Origin: Actinacidiphila acididurans
GTDB taxonomy: Bacteria; Actinomycetota; Actinomycetes; Streptomycetales; Streptomycetaceae
DNA length: 64,000 bases
Assembly: GCF_016918855.1 (NCBI RefSeq)
Contig: NZ_JADKYB010000001.1
Coordinates: 434,001 to 498,000, forward strand
Direction of reading: 5' to 3'
Below are positions 8,654 to 16,751 of the stretch, one piece after another. Position 1 is the first letter of the stretch; each line of letters starts with the position of its first letter. The position numbers were made by a program, and so were the translations under genes. A model generated the notes under the pieces. The model saw only the letters and a list, made by a program, of their open reading frames with translations, had not been told where the DNA came from and did no database searches.

Positions 8654-11275
8654 ATGCGCAGGGCTGTTCTCGCATGCCTTGTGGCCGTCGCCGCCGCCAC
8701 CCTCGGGGTGTCGGGCGGCGGTTCGGCCCAGGCCGCTTCGCACGCCACCGATGATGTGCTGCACGTCGCGCCCGACGGCCGCGGGTCGGCCTGTACGACG
8801 ACCAGTCCCTGCACCCTGGACACCGCCCGGGACCAGGCCCGGGCACTGGTCCCCGGGGCCACGGGCGACGTCGTCGTCGAACTGCAGGGCGGCACCTACC
8901 GGCTCACCGGCCCGTTCCGACTCGGCGTCCAGGACTCCGGCCGACCCGGCCACCCGGTGGTCTACCGGGCCGCCGCCGGACAGAAACCGGTGCTCACCGG
9001 CGCAATGAAGGTCACCGGCTTCACCCGGGTCGACGCGGCCAGGAACATCTACCGCGCCGACGTGCCGGCCGGCACCGCCTCGCGCGAACTGTTCGTCAAC
9101 GGGGTACGGGCCGACCGGGACCGCGGCCCGCGGGACCCGTCCGGATTCTCCGTCACCCCCACCGGCTTCCACACCGCCGACTCCTCCTACACCACCTGGA
9201 CCGACCCCGCCCGGGTCGAGGTCGTGCGCAACAGCGGCTGGAAGCAGATGCGCTGCCCGCTGGCGTCCATCAAGCCCGGCGCGTCCGGCGGTTCGGACCT
9301 CACCGTCGACCCCGCCTGCTGGAACAACAACCACACCTCGGTGCCCAACCCCAGCTTCCCGTTCAACGGCGCCGGACTGCCCACCCTCGACGGCATCACC
9401 TGGCTGGAGAACGCCTACCAACTCCTGGGCACCCCGGGCCAGTTCTACCTCGACCAGGACGGCGGGCACCTCTACTACGTGCCGCGCCCCGGCGAGGACC
9501 TGGCCACCGCCGACGTCGAACTGCCGGTGGCCTCCGAACTGGTCGACGCCGCCGGCACCCCCGGCCACCTCGCGCCGCTCAACGACACCGACTGGCGGGC
9601 GGTCTACACCGGATCCTGGGGCTACTCCAGCGGCCGCCACCTCGGTGACCTGAACGCCGACGTGCACTACACGTCCACCGACGGCGACTCGGTCAGCTAC
9701 ACCTTCGACGGCACCGGCATCCAGATGCTCTCGGAGACCAACGACGACGAGGGCAGCGCGGACGTCTACGTCGACGGCAAGAAGGTGTCCACGGTCTCCG
9801 CCAACGGACCGGTGCGGCTCGCCCAGCAGGCCCTGGTCTCGGTCACCGGACTGACCAAGGGCACCCACACCCTGCGCGTGGTCAAGACCGGCGGTACGTA
9901 CCTGCTGGTGGACGGCTTCACGGTGATCCCGGACGCCATCGCGTCGGTGCACGACATCACCTTCTCCGGGATCACGTTCACCGGCACCACCTGGACCGCG
10001 CCGACGGCCGAGGGCTACGTCGACAACCAGGCCGGCGTGATCTGGGACCCGACGACCCGCACCCCGGCCCGTATCCCCGCCGCCGTCCAGGTGCACCGCG
10101 GACAGCGCGTCACCTTCACCGGCGACACGGTCACCCACACCGGCACCAGCGGCATCGACCTGGCCGACCAGACCCAGGACTCCACCGTGACCGGCAGCAC
10201 GATCACCGACACCTCCGGCATCGGGGTCGCCGTCGGCGAGGTCGACGACTACTACCAGACCGAGCCGGCCCTGATGACCAGTGGCAACACGGTGTCCGGC
10301 AGCGTGGTGCAGTTCCCCGGCCAGGAGTACGCAGACGCGGTCGGCATCTGGGTCGGGTACAGCCGCGGCACGACGCTGTCGCACAACGACGTCGGCTACA
10401 CCCCGTACTCCGGCATCTCCATCGGCTGGGGCTGGGGCTGGGCCTCGGACTGCACGCTCCAGGCCAAGCAGGGCCTGCCGAACCCGTGCCTGCACGGCAC
10501 CACCTACGCCGGTGACGAGCACGTCGTCGGCAACCACGTGCACAGCGTCATGGGCGCGCTGTACGACGGCGGGCCGGTCTACACCCTCGGCGGCGAGGCG
10601 CTGCCCTCGGAGTTCACCGGCAACGTGCTCTCGGAGTGCATCGACGGGTGCAACATGATCTACCACGACGAGGGCAGCTCGCTGTGGAACACCCACGACA
10701 ACGTGGTGCGGTTCGCCAACGGCTCGCTGTGGCTGAACCTGTGGACGCCGAGCATCCACGACGACTCGATCCACGACAACTGGTCCGACACCCCCTCGTA
10801 CAACAACAACGGCACGAACATCTCCCTCCAGCCGGCCACGGTGGTGACCGACGGCAACTGGCCGGCCGCGGCCCAGGCGATCGTCGCCACCGCCGGACCG
10901 GGCACCCTGCCGGGCGCGGCGGCGGACGACGACGACCTGCGCGTCGCGTACCACGGCAGCTGGTCGTCCAGCGGGTCGCGGGGTCTGGGTGACCTCGACA
11001 ACGGCGTGCACTACACCCAGCAGAACGGCGCCTCGGCGACCATCACCTTCACCGGCACCGGAATCGGCTTCCTCACCGAGACCAACTCCGACGAGGGCGA
11101 CATCGGCATCACGCTGGACGGCGCCTCGAAGGGGACGATCAGCGCCGACACCCCGCAGCGGCAAACCCAGCAGAGCCTCTACTCCGTGTCCGGCCTGACC
11201 GACGGCCCGCACACGCTGACGGTGACCAAACTCAGCGGCACCTATCTCCTGGTCGACGGCTTCACCCTGAGCTGA
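8654..11275 (+). CDS. Secreted right-handed beta-helix protein with a duplicated C-type module
   Basis: This 873-aa exported protein has a signal peptide ending near GGSAQA (residue ~27) and a ribosome site TGGAGAAA before the ATG. Residues ~35-300 begin with the pattern seen in parallel beta-helix glycan-active proteins (LHVAPDGRGSACTTTSPC, TARDQARALVPG). Residues ~430-740 hold the repeated short strands of the beta-helix (NTVSGSVVQFPGQEY, HNDVGYTPYSGISIGWGWGW). A ~115-residue module with TGIQMLSETNDDEG and GTYLLVDGFTV is inserted at ~312-425, and a second copy (TGIGFLTETNSDEG, GTYLLVDGFTL) closes the protein. It probably binds or cleaves plant or microbial polysaccharide outside the cell. 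Catalytic residues cannot be assigned. Confidence 0.75.
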   Translation: MRRAVLACLVAVAAATLGVSGGGSAQAASHATDDVLHVAPDGRGSACTTTSPCTLDTARDQARALVPGATGDVVVELQGGTYRLTGPFRLGVQDSGRPGHPVVYRAAAGQKPVLTGAMKVTGFTRVDAARNIYRADVPAGTASRELFVNGVRADRDRGPRDPSGFSVTPTGFHTADSSYTTWTDPARVEVVRNSGWKQMRCPLASIKPGASGGSDLTVDPACWNNNHTSVPNPSFPFNGAGLPTLDGITWLENAYQLLGTPGQFYLDQDGGHLYYVPRPGEDLATADVELPVASELVDAAGTPGHLAPLNDTDWRAVYTGSWGYSSGRHLGDLNADVHYTSTDGDSVSYTFDGTGIQMLSETNDDEGSADVYVDGKKVSTVSANGPVRLAQQALVSVTGLTKGTHTLRVVKTGGTYLLVDGFTVIPDAIASVHDITFSGITFTGTTWTAPTAEGYVDNQAGVIWDPTTRTPARIPAAVQVHRGQRVTFTGDTVTHTGTSGIDLADQTQDSTVTGSTITDTSGIGVAVGEVDDYYQTEPALMTSGNTVSGSVVQFPGQEYADAVGIWVGYSRGTTLSHNDVGYTPYSGISIGWGWGWASDCTLQAKQGLPNPCLHGTTYAGDEHVVGNHVHSVMGALYDGGPVYTLGGEALPSEFTGNVLSECIDGCNMIYHDEGSSLWNTHDNVVRFANGSLWLNLWTPSIHDDSIHDNWSDTPSYNNNGTNISLQPATVVTDGNWPAAAQAIVATAGPGTLPGAAADDDDLRVAYHGSWSSSGSRGLGDLDNGVHYTQQNGASATITFTGTGIGFLTETNSDEGDIGITLDGASKGTISADTPQRQTQQSLYSVSGLTDGPHTLTVTKLSGTYLLVDGFTLS

Positions 11276-11307
11276 CCGGCCGTCACCGACCGAGAGAAAG
11301 GCGGACA

Positions 11308-12576
11308 ATGTTCCACGTCAAAGCACGAACGATGCCGGTGCTGGCGGCCGTGACCGCGGCCGTGGCCGCCCTGCTGGCCGCGGCACCCGCCGCACCGGCG
11401 GCGACCGCCGCGACCACTTCGACCACCGCGACCACTTCGGGCGACCAGTTGCCCAACAACGAGCGGCTGGCGGCATGGTCGCCGAGCATGACCATCGGCG
11501 GCCCGAACTTCGACGACCGGACCATACGGATGGTCGTCCACTCCAGCATCAACGGGCACGCCCTGCGCATCCACCTGTCCAACCTGCGCGGTACCACCCC
11601 GCTCACGATCGGCTCCACGAGCGTCGCCGCACAGGCGGACCGGGCCACCGCGGTCGCCGGCACCCAGCACACGGTCACCTTCGCGCACCACACATCGGTG
11701 ACCATCGCCGCCGGAGCGGAGGTGGTCAGCGACCCGATTCCGATGACCGTCACCGCCGACCACAACCTCCTGGTCAGCGTCTACCTGCCGGACGCCACCG
11801 GGTCGGCAACCTGGCACTCCGACGCCTTCGACACCACGTACCTGTCGGCGGCGGGCGACCACACGGCCGAGGCGGGCGACGGCAGTTACATCGCGTCGAC
11901 CACTTCCTGGTACTTCCTGTCCGGGCTGGACGTCATCTCGCCCGACGCCCGCGGTGTCGTGGTCGCCTTCGGCGACTCCATCACCGACGGGTACAACACC
12001 CCGACCAGCACGTATCAGCGCTGGCCCGACGACCTGGCCCGGCGGCTGGCCGGCACCCGGCCGATGGGCGTGGTGGACGCCGGCCTCGGCGGCAACCGCG
12101 TGCTGACCGACGTGCCCAACATCTGGCAGGGCATCAGCGCCACCAAGCGGTTCGCCCACGACGCGCTGGGCCAGCCGGGGGTGCGGGACGTGATCCTGAT
12201 GGAGGGCATCAACGACATCGGCAACAACGTCGCCGCCGACGGCGGCCCGCTCACCGCGCAGGACCTGATCGACGGCTACCGGAACCTGATCGGCCAGGCC
12301 CACGCCGCCGGCGTACGGATCATCGGCGCCACCATGCTGCCGGACAAGGGCAACGGCTACTACAGCGACTCAGCCGAGGCCCTGCGCCAGACGGTCAACA
12401 CCTGGATCCGCACCAGCGGGGCCTTCGACGGGGTGGTCGACTTCGAGAAGGCGGTCGTCGACCCGGCCGACCCCTCGGCTCTCGACCCCCGCTTCGACTC
12501 CGGTGACCACCTGCACCCGAACGCGGCCGGCATGCAGGCGCTGGCCGACGCAATCGACCTGAGCCTGCTGCACTGA
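11308..12576 (+). CDS. Secreted SGNH/GDSL-family esterase
   Basis: This 422-aa protein has a signal peptide (long Ala-rich core to residue ~36). An N-terminal beta-sandwich-like region (~55-200) precedes the SGNH hydrolase domain. The family blocks are visible: GDSITDG at ~222-228 with nucleophile Ser224, the Gly of LGGNRV, the GIND of block III, and DHLHP near residue 397 supplying Asp and His. Such enzymes deacylate sugars or lipids. It lies 32 bp after the beta-helix protein gene, so the two are probably co-transcribed and may act on the same decorated polysaccharide. A strong terminator follows. Confidence 0.85.
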   Translation: MFHVKARTMPVLAAVTAAVAALLAAAPAAPAATAATTSTTATTSGDQLPNNERLAAWSPSMTIGGPNFDDRTIRMVVHSSINGHALRIHLSNLRGTTPLTIGSTSVAAQADRATAVAGTQHTVTFAHHTSVTIAAGAEVVSDPIPMTVTADHNLLVSVYLPDATGSATWHSDAFDTTYLSAAGDHTAEAGDGSYIASTTSWYFLSGLDVISPDARGVVVAFGDSITDGYNTPTSTYQRWPDDLARRLAGTRPMGVVDAGLGGNRVLTDVPNIWQGISATKRFAHDALGQPGVRDVILMEGINDIGNNVAADGGPLTAQDLIDGYRNLIGQAHAAGVRIIGATMLPDKGNGYYSDSAEALRQTVNTWIRTSGAFDGVVDFEKAVVDPADPSALDPRFDSGDHLHPNAAGMQALADAIDLSLLH

Positions 12577-12600
12577 CCCCTTCCCACGGGACGACCCCTG

Positions 12601-12632
12601 AGGTGGCCGGATCACTGCCGATCCGGCCACCT
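12601..12632. terminator. Perfect 13-bp hairpin terminator
   Basis: AGGTGGCCGGATC (12601-12613) pairs perfectly with GATCCGGCCACCT (12620-12632) over a 6-nt loop. It sits 25 bp after the SGNH hydrolase stop and just beyond the end of the minus-strand isochorismatase relic, so it can serve both directions. Confidence 0.85.
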
Positions 12633-12654
12633 CGTCGCGTGTACGGACTCGGCC

Positions 12655-12948
12655 TTACGCGCCGGCCGTCAGGGAGTCCTTCAGGAAGTCGGCCACTCCT
12701 TGGTGGTGGCGACGTCGCCGCGGCGGCTCAGGACCGTGATGAGCAGGGTGTGGTGCAGGTCCGGATCGGGGTCGGCGCAGGCGTCGGACAGGACGGTGAC
12801 CCGGTAGTCCAGGTCAGCTGCCTGAAGGGCGGTGGACAGGCCGATGCCCGGCAGGTCGATCTGTGCGGCCAGGCCGCCCGGGGTCGCCGTGCCGGGGCCC
12901 GGTTGTTTCGGCAGCAGCTGCGCGCCGAGGGCGACCGTCGGTCCTGGG
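12655..12948 (-). pseudogene. Isochorismatase-family hydrolase remnant
   Basis: On the minus strand the sequence reads LGPTVALGAQLLPKQPG, then after a deletion GLAAQIDLPGIGLSTALQ, ADLDYRVTVLSDACADPDPD and LHHTLLITVLSRRGDVATT, which is the C-terminal half of a cysteine-hydrolase/isochorismatase protein. A single-base deletion near 12690 then shifts the frame; the expected ending VADFLKDSLTAGA and its TAA (12655-12657) continue in the neighbouring frame. The N-terminal half, with the catalytic Asp, is absent. It follows the MarR gene on the same strand and was probably once its target. Confidence 0.7.
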
Positions 12949-12952
12949 CGGA

Positions 12953-13399
12953 TCAGTCATGGACGATCCGTTCCAGTACGGCCATGGCCGCGATCACGGT
13001 CTGCCGTTCCTCCTCGGTGCACTTCTTCTGCAACTCGGCGGCGAGCCATTCGCCGCGGGCCTGCCGACCCTCCTCGGCACGCCGGCGCCCTTCGGCAGTG
13101 AGCGCGATCAGCAGGCGGCGGCCGTCGCCGGGGTCGCGGCGCCGTTCGACCAGTCCGAGGCCGGCCAGAGCGGCGACCGTGGTCGCCATCGACTGGTGCC
13201 GCATGCCCTCGGCTGCGGCGAGGTCGCTGGTCGTGAGCCCGTCGTTGTCGATCAGGCGGGCCAGCACCGACGCCTGGGTGAGGTTGATGTCCTCGGTGCC
13301 AGAGGCGGCGCGGATACGGCGCCGCAGACGTCCGATGACGGCCCGCACCGCCTGCGAGGCACGAACGGCTGACGGCGACGGCCCACGATCTTCACTCAT
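12953..13399 (-). CDS. MarR family transcriptional regulator
   Basis: The 148-aa protein is a typical winged-helix MarR regulator: INLTQASVLARLIDNDGLTT leads into the recognition helix (LAAAEGMRHQSMATTVAAL), then the wing (ERRRDPGDGRRLLIALTAEG) and C-terminal dimerisation helix. The ATG at 13399 (MSEDRGPSPS) gives the normal length; upstream in-frame codons lie within the operator region. It is divergent from a ribosomal protection gene and upstream of a broken isochorismatase gene. It probably represses one or both in response to a phenolic or antibiotic-like ligand, which is inferred from family behaviour. Confidence 0.85.
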   Translation of the reverse strand: MSEDRGPSPSAVRASQAVRAVIGRLRRRIRAASGTEDINLTQASVLARLIDNDGLTTSDLAAAEGMRHQSMATTVAALAGLGLVERRRDPGDGRRLLIALTAEGRRRAEEGRQARGEWLAAELQKKCTEEERQTVIAAMAVLERIVHD

Positions 13400-13421
13400 G
13401 CGGCTCACCCTAAAATCATCA

Positions 13422-13460
13422 GCCCAGGTTGTCCAGTTTACCTGTGCAGTTTGCCTGGGC
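13422..13460. promoter_or_regulatory. MarR-type operator with direct and inverted repeats
   Basis: Immediately upstream of the MarR start, GCCCAGG (13422-13428) and CCTGGGC (13454-13460) form an inverted repeat. Between and overlapping them are two direct copies, CAGTTTACCTG (13434-13444) and CAGTTTGCCTG (13447-13457), 13 bp apart. This is a likely autoregulatory site for the MarR protein and may also control the divergent resistance-type gene. Confidence 0.6.
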
Positions 13461-13560
13461 AATGGGCAGCCAGATCCCTGGGCTCCGAAAATGCGTTGCC
13501 GCCCCCGGCCGGGCTCTGCTGTAGTCGTCGCGCCCGAAGCCACCGACCGAGGAGTTGATC

Positions 13561-13680
13561 ATGCGGGGAGCGTTCATGTCCCACCAGCCGCAACCGGCCG
13601 CCCGATCAAAGGACATGACACTTCGTGCACCCGCTCACCACGCTCGACCTCGGGATCCTGGCGCATGTCGACGCCGGTAA
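13561..13680 (+). CDS. Upstream ORF (39 aa) overlapping the ribosomal protection gene start
   Basis: An ATG at 13561 behind a strong ribosome site (GAGGAG at about 13549-13554) opens a 39-codon frame that runs across the GTG start of the ribosomal protection gene and stops at 13680. The main gene's own ribosome site (AAAGGA at 13608-13613, spacing 11) is weaker. A translated leader overlapping the start would allow translational control by ribosome-stalling drugs, as known for tet(M)-type leaders. The peptide itself (MRGAFMSHQPQPAARS...) resembles nothing I know. Confidence 0.4.
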   Translation: MRGAFMSHQPQPAARSKDMTLRAPAHHARPRDPGACRRR

Positions 13681-15637
13681 GACCAGCCTGACCGAACGGC
13701 TGCTGTACGCCGCCGGAGTACTCGACGAGATCGGCAGCGTCGACGACGGAAGCACCCGCACCGATTCGCTGGCGCTCGAGCGGCAGCGCGGGATCACCAT
13801 CAAGGCCGCGGTGGTCTCCTTCGCGGTCGCCGGCGCCACCGTCAACCTCATCGACACCCCCGGCCACCCGGACTTCATCGCCGAGGTGGAACGCGTCCTC
13901 GGGGTCCTCGACGGCGCGGTCCTGGTGGTCTCCGCCGTGGAGGGCGTGCAGCCGCAGACGCGGGTGCTGATGCGCACCCTGCGCCGGCTGCGCATCCCCA
14001 CTCTGATCTTCGTCAACAAGATCGACCGGCGCGGCGCCGACCCCGCCCGCACCCTGCGCGACATCGAGCAGCGCCTGGCCCGGGACGTGGTGCCGATGAC
14101 CGCCACCCTGCGGCCGGGCACCCGGGCCGCCGACGCCGTCCCGTACACCGCCGCGGACCCGGACTTCCGCGCCCGCCTGGCCGAAGTGCTCGCCGAGCAC
14201 GACGACGACCTGCTCGCCGCCTACGTGACGGACGAGTCCGCGCTGCCCTACAGCACGCTGCGCGCGCACCTGGCCGCGCAGACCCGGCAGGCGCTGGCGC
14301 ATCCGGTGTTCACCGGCTCGGCCGTCACCGGCGCCGGGGTGGACACCCTGCTGGCCGGGGTGCGGGAACTGCTGCCGGCCACCGCCCGCCCGGCCGGGGA
14401 ACCGCTGTCGGCCACCGTGTTCAAGATCGAGCGCGGCCCGGCGGGGGAGAAGATCGCCTACGCCCGGATCGCCGCCGGTACGGTCCGCGTCCGCGACCGG
14501 CTGCCGGTGCACCGCGACGGCGAGCCGGCCGGCGAGGGCCGGGTGACCGCGATCGGCGTCTTCGAGGACGGCACCGACGTCCGGCGGGAGGAGGCGGGCG
14601 CCGGGCGGATCGCCCGGCTGTGGGGCCTGACCGGGGTGCGGATCGGCGACGTCCTCGGGCAGGCGCCGGACAAGCCCGCCGCCGGGCAGCACTTCGCCCC
14701 GCCCACCCTGGAGACCGTCGTCACCGCCGCCGACCCCACCCGCCGCGGCGCCCTGCACGCCGCGCTCACCCAGCTCGCCGAACAGGACCCGCTGATCGGC
14801 CTGCGCCGCGACGAACTGCGCCAGGAGATCGCCGTCTCGCTCTACGGCGAGGTCCAGAAGGAGGTCATCCAGGCCACCCTGGCCGCCGACTTCGGGGTGG
14901 CCGCGGACTTCCGGAAGACCACCACCCTGCACATCGAGCGGCCGCTCGGCACCGGCGCCGCACTGGAGATCAAGGAGAAGGCGCCCAACCCGTTCCTCGC
15001 CACCGTCGGCCTGCGGGTCGAGCCCGCGCCGGTCGGCAGCGGCGTCGAGTTCCGGCGCGCGGTCGAGCTGGGCGCGATGCCGTACGCCTTCTTCGCCGCC
15101 GTCGAGGAGACCGTCCGGCAGGCCCTCGGGCAGGGCCTGCACGGCTGGCAGGTCACCGACTGCACGGTCACGATGACGCACAGTGGCTACAACCCGCGGC
15201 AGAGCCACGCCCACGCCGTGTTCGACAAGTCCATGTCCAGCACGGCCGGCGACTTCCGTGGCCTGACCCCGCTGGTGCTGATGGCCGCGCTGCGGCGGGC
15301 CGGGACCGCCGTGTACGAGCCGATGCACCGCTTCCGGCTGGACCTGCCGGCGGACGCGGTGAGCGCGGTGCTGCCGGCGCTGGCCGGGCTGCGGGCGGTG
15401 CCGCGCACCCAGCGGGCGCTGGTGAGCACGTACGTCGTCGAGGGCGACGTGCCCGCCGCCCGGGTGCACGACCTGGAACTGCGGCTGCCCACCCTCACCC
15501 GCGGCGAGGGCGTACTGGAGAGCGCCTTCGACCACTACGAGCGGGTGACCGGGCCGGTGCCGGAGCGCCCGCGCACCGACCACAACCCGCTCGACCGCAA
15601 GGAATACCTGCTGCGGGTGCAGAGGTTGCGCAATTGA
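13625..15637 (+). CDS. Ribosomal protection protein, TetM/Otr(A)-type EF-G-like GTPase
   Basis: The 670-aa protein is an elongation-factor-G-like GTPase of the tetracycline ribosomal protection class. The G motifs are AHVDAGKT (13-20), RGITIK (55-60), DTPGH (77-81), NKID (~131) and the GSA near residue 236. The four later EF-G-like domains are all present, including domain IV (SGYNPRQSHAHAVFDKSMSS), and the C-terminal DHNPLDRKEYLLRVQRLRN tail is close to that of Otr(A) and TetM. It would dislodge tetracycline-like drugs from the A site by GTP-dependent binding. It lies divergent from a MarR regulator. Otr(A)-like genes are frequent in streptomycetes, so it may be a self-protection or intrinsic paralogue rather than an acquired resistance gene. 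Confidence 0.85.
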   Translation: MHPLTTLDLGILAHVDAGKTSLTERLLYAAGVLDEIGSVDDGSTRTDSLALERQRGITIKAAVVSFAVAGATVNLIDTPGHPDFIAEVERVLGVLDGAVLVVSAVEGVQPQTRVLMRTLRRLRIPTLIFVNKIDRRGADPARTLRDIEQRLARDVVPMTATLRPGTRAADAVPYTAADPDFRARLAEVLAEHDDDLLAAYVTDESALPYSTLRAHLAAQTRQALAHPVFTGSAVTGAGVDTLLAGVRELLPATARPAGEPLSATVFKIERGPAGEKIAYARIAAGTVRVRDRLPVHRDGEPAGEGRVTAIGVFEDGTDVRREEAGAGRIARLWGLTGVRIGDVLGQAPDKPAAGQHFAPPTLETVVTAADPTRRGALHAALTQLAEQDPLIGLRRDELRQEIAVSLYGEVQKEVIQATLAADFGVAADFRKTTTLHIERPLGTGAALEIKEKAPNPFLATVGLRVEPAPVGSGVEFRRAVELGAMPYAFFAAVEETVRQALGQGLHGWQVTDCTVTMTHSGYNPRQSHAHAVFDKSMSSTAGDFRGLTPLVLMAALRRAGTAVYEPMHRFRLDLPADAVSAVLPALAGLRAVPRTQRALVSTYVVEGDVPAARVHDLELRLPTLTRGEGVLESAFDHYERVTGPVPERPRTDHNPLDRKEYLLRVQRLRN

Positions 15638-15707
15638 CCGGGGCGGAGCACATGCCTACGGTCGGACAAAAGGAACCGATCCATCGGTCCACTCATGGGA
15701 GAGTGCC

Positions 15708-16082
15708 GTGACACGACCCGTCAAGACGCCCGGACCCGACCACCCGATCACCGTGCAGCCGACGGCTGCCCGGGTCGTGGTGAAGGCCGGCGGCAAGGTG
15801 ATCGCCGACTCCACCCGCGCGCTGACGCTGCAGGAGTCGGACTACCCCGCTGTGCAGTACATCCCCCTGGAGGACGTCGCGCCCGAGGCGCTGCGGCCCA
15901 CCGACAGCGAGACGTACTGCCCGTACAAGGGCGAGGCTTCGTACTACTCGCTGGTGACCGCCGACGGCGAGGTGACGGACGCGGTGTGGACGTACGTGAA
16001 GCCGTACGACGCCGTCTCCGAGATCGCCGGGCACGTGGCGTTCTACCCGCAGCACGTGGAGATGGCGCTGGAGAACGCTTGA
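15708..16082 (+). CDS. DUF427 domain protein
   Basis: This 124-aa cytoplasmic protein consists almost wholly of one DUF427 domain: VVVKAGGKVIADSTRAL, the central YPAVQYIPLEDV, and the conserved SETYCPYKGEASYYSL block with its Cys-Pro-x-Lys-Gly turn, ending with IAGHVAFYPQHVEM. Proteins of this size are common in actinomycetes and have no established activity. The GTG start follows GGGAGAG at 15696-15702. No functional link with the neighbours is evident. Confidence 0.85.
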   Translation: MTRPVKTPGPDHPITVQPTAARVVVKAGGKVIADSTRALTLQESDYPAVQYIPLEDVAPEALRPTDSETYCPYKGEASYYSLVTADGEVTDAVWTYVKPYDAVSEIAGHVAFYPQHVEMALENA

Positions 16083-16134
16083 CCGTTGCCGGATGAGGTA
16101 CGACCGGTCGCCGGGGGCCCGCACACTGGTCCGC

Positions 16135-16692
16135 ATGGGTGAGAACAAAGAGCGGATGCTGGCCGGCGACTGGTACCTCCCGCAGGACGCGGAGTTGGCC
16201 GCCGCAAGCCGTCAACGGGCCTTGCTGACGCAGCAGTTCAACGCGGCTGACGCGCTCGACCAGGACAAGCGGGACGCCGTGCTGCGGCAGCTGCTCGGCT
16301 CGATGGGCGAGCGGGTACGGATCCGCCCGCCGTTCCAGTGCGACTTCGGGTGGCACATCTCCATTGGGGCGGCCACTTTCGTGAATTTCGGCGCCGTGTT
16401 CCTGGACGCGGCGCCGATCACCATAGGCGAGGACGTGCAGATCGGGCCCAACGTCCAGCTGCTGACGCCCACTCACGAGCTGGACACCGAACGGCGCCGG
16501 GCCGGCTGGGAGAAGGCGCTGCCCGTCACCATCGGCGACAACGTCTGGCTCGGCGGCGGGGTGATCGTCTGTCCCGGGGTGACCATCGGGGCGAACACGG
16601 TGGTCGGCGCCGGGTCGGTGGTCGTCAAGGACCTGCCGGCCGGGGTGCTGGCGGTCGGCAATCCGGCGCGGGTGGTCAGGGCGCTGGACTGA
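16135..16692 (+). CDS. Maltose O-acetyltransferase-type sugar acetyltransferase
   Basis: The 185-aa protein has the N-terminal helical Mac domain (NKERMLAGDWYLPQDAELAA) followed by a left-handed beta-helix of hexapeptide repeats. It carries the catalytic-loop signature PFQCDFGWHISIGAATFVNF and the C-terminal VIVCPGVTIGANTVVGAGSV. These match acetyl-CoA:sugar O-acetyltransferases of the maa/lacA/nodL type. The start chosen is the ATG at 16135; an earlier in-frame ATG adds a poorly conserved 14 residues. It is convergent with the LacI gene. The physiological acceptor is not predictable. Confidence 0.85.
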   Translation: MGENKERMLAGDWYLPQDAELAAASRQRALLTQQFNAADALDQDKRDAVLRQLLGSMGERVRIRPPFQCDFGWHISIGAATFVNFGAVFLDAAPITIGEDVQIGPNVQLLTPTHELDTERRRAGWEKALPVTIGDNVWLGGGVIVCPGVTIGANTVVGAGSVVVKDLPAGVLAVGNPARVVRALD

Positions 16693-16705
16693 GCCCGGTC
16701 CCGTT

Positions 16706-16747
16706 GGGCCCGGTGGCGGTGGCGGTGGCGGTGCCTGCTCCGGGCCC
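16706..16747. terminator. Bidirectional terminator with hexanucleotide repeat loop
   Basis: GGGCCCGG (16706-16713) and CCGGGCCC (16740-16747) form a perfect 8-bp stem between the convergent acetyltransferase and LacI genes. The loop contains about four tandem copies of GGTGGC, a candidate length-variable microrepeat. Confidence 0.6.
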
Positions 16748-16751
16748 GAGG

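Noticed and set aside
8564..11308. 914-codon minus-strand frame opposite the beta-helix protein
   Set aside because: Antisense shadow; the plus-strand gene has signal peptide, ribosome site and domain structure.
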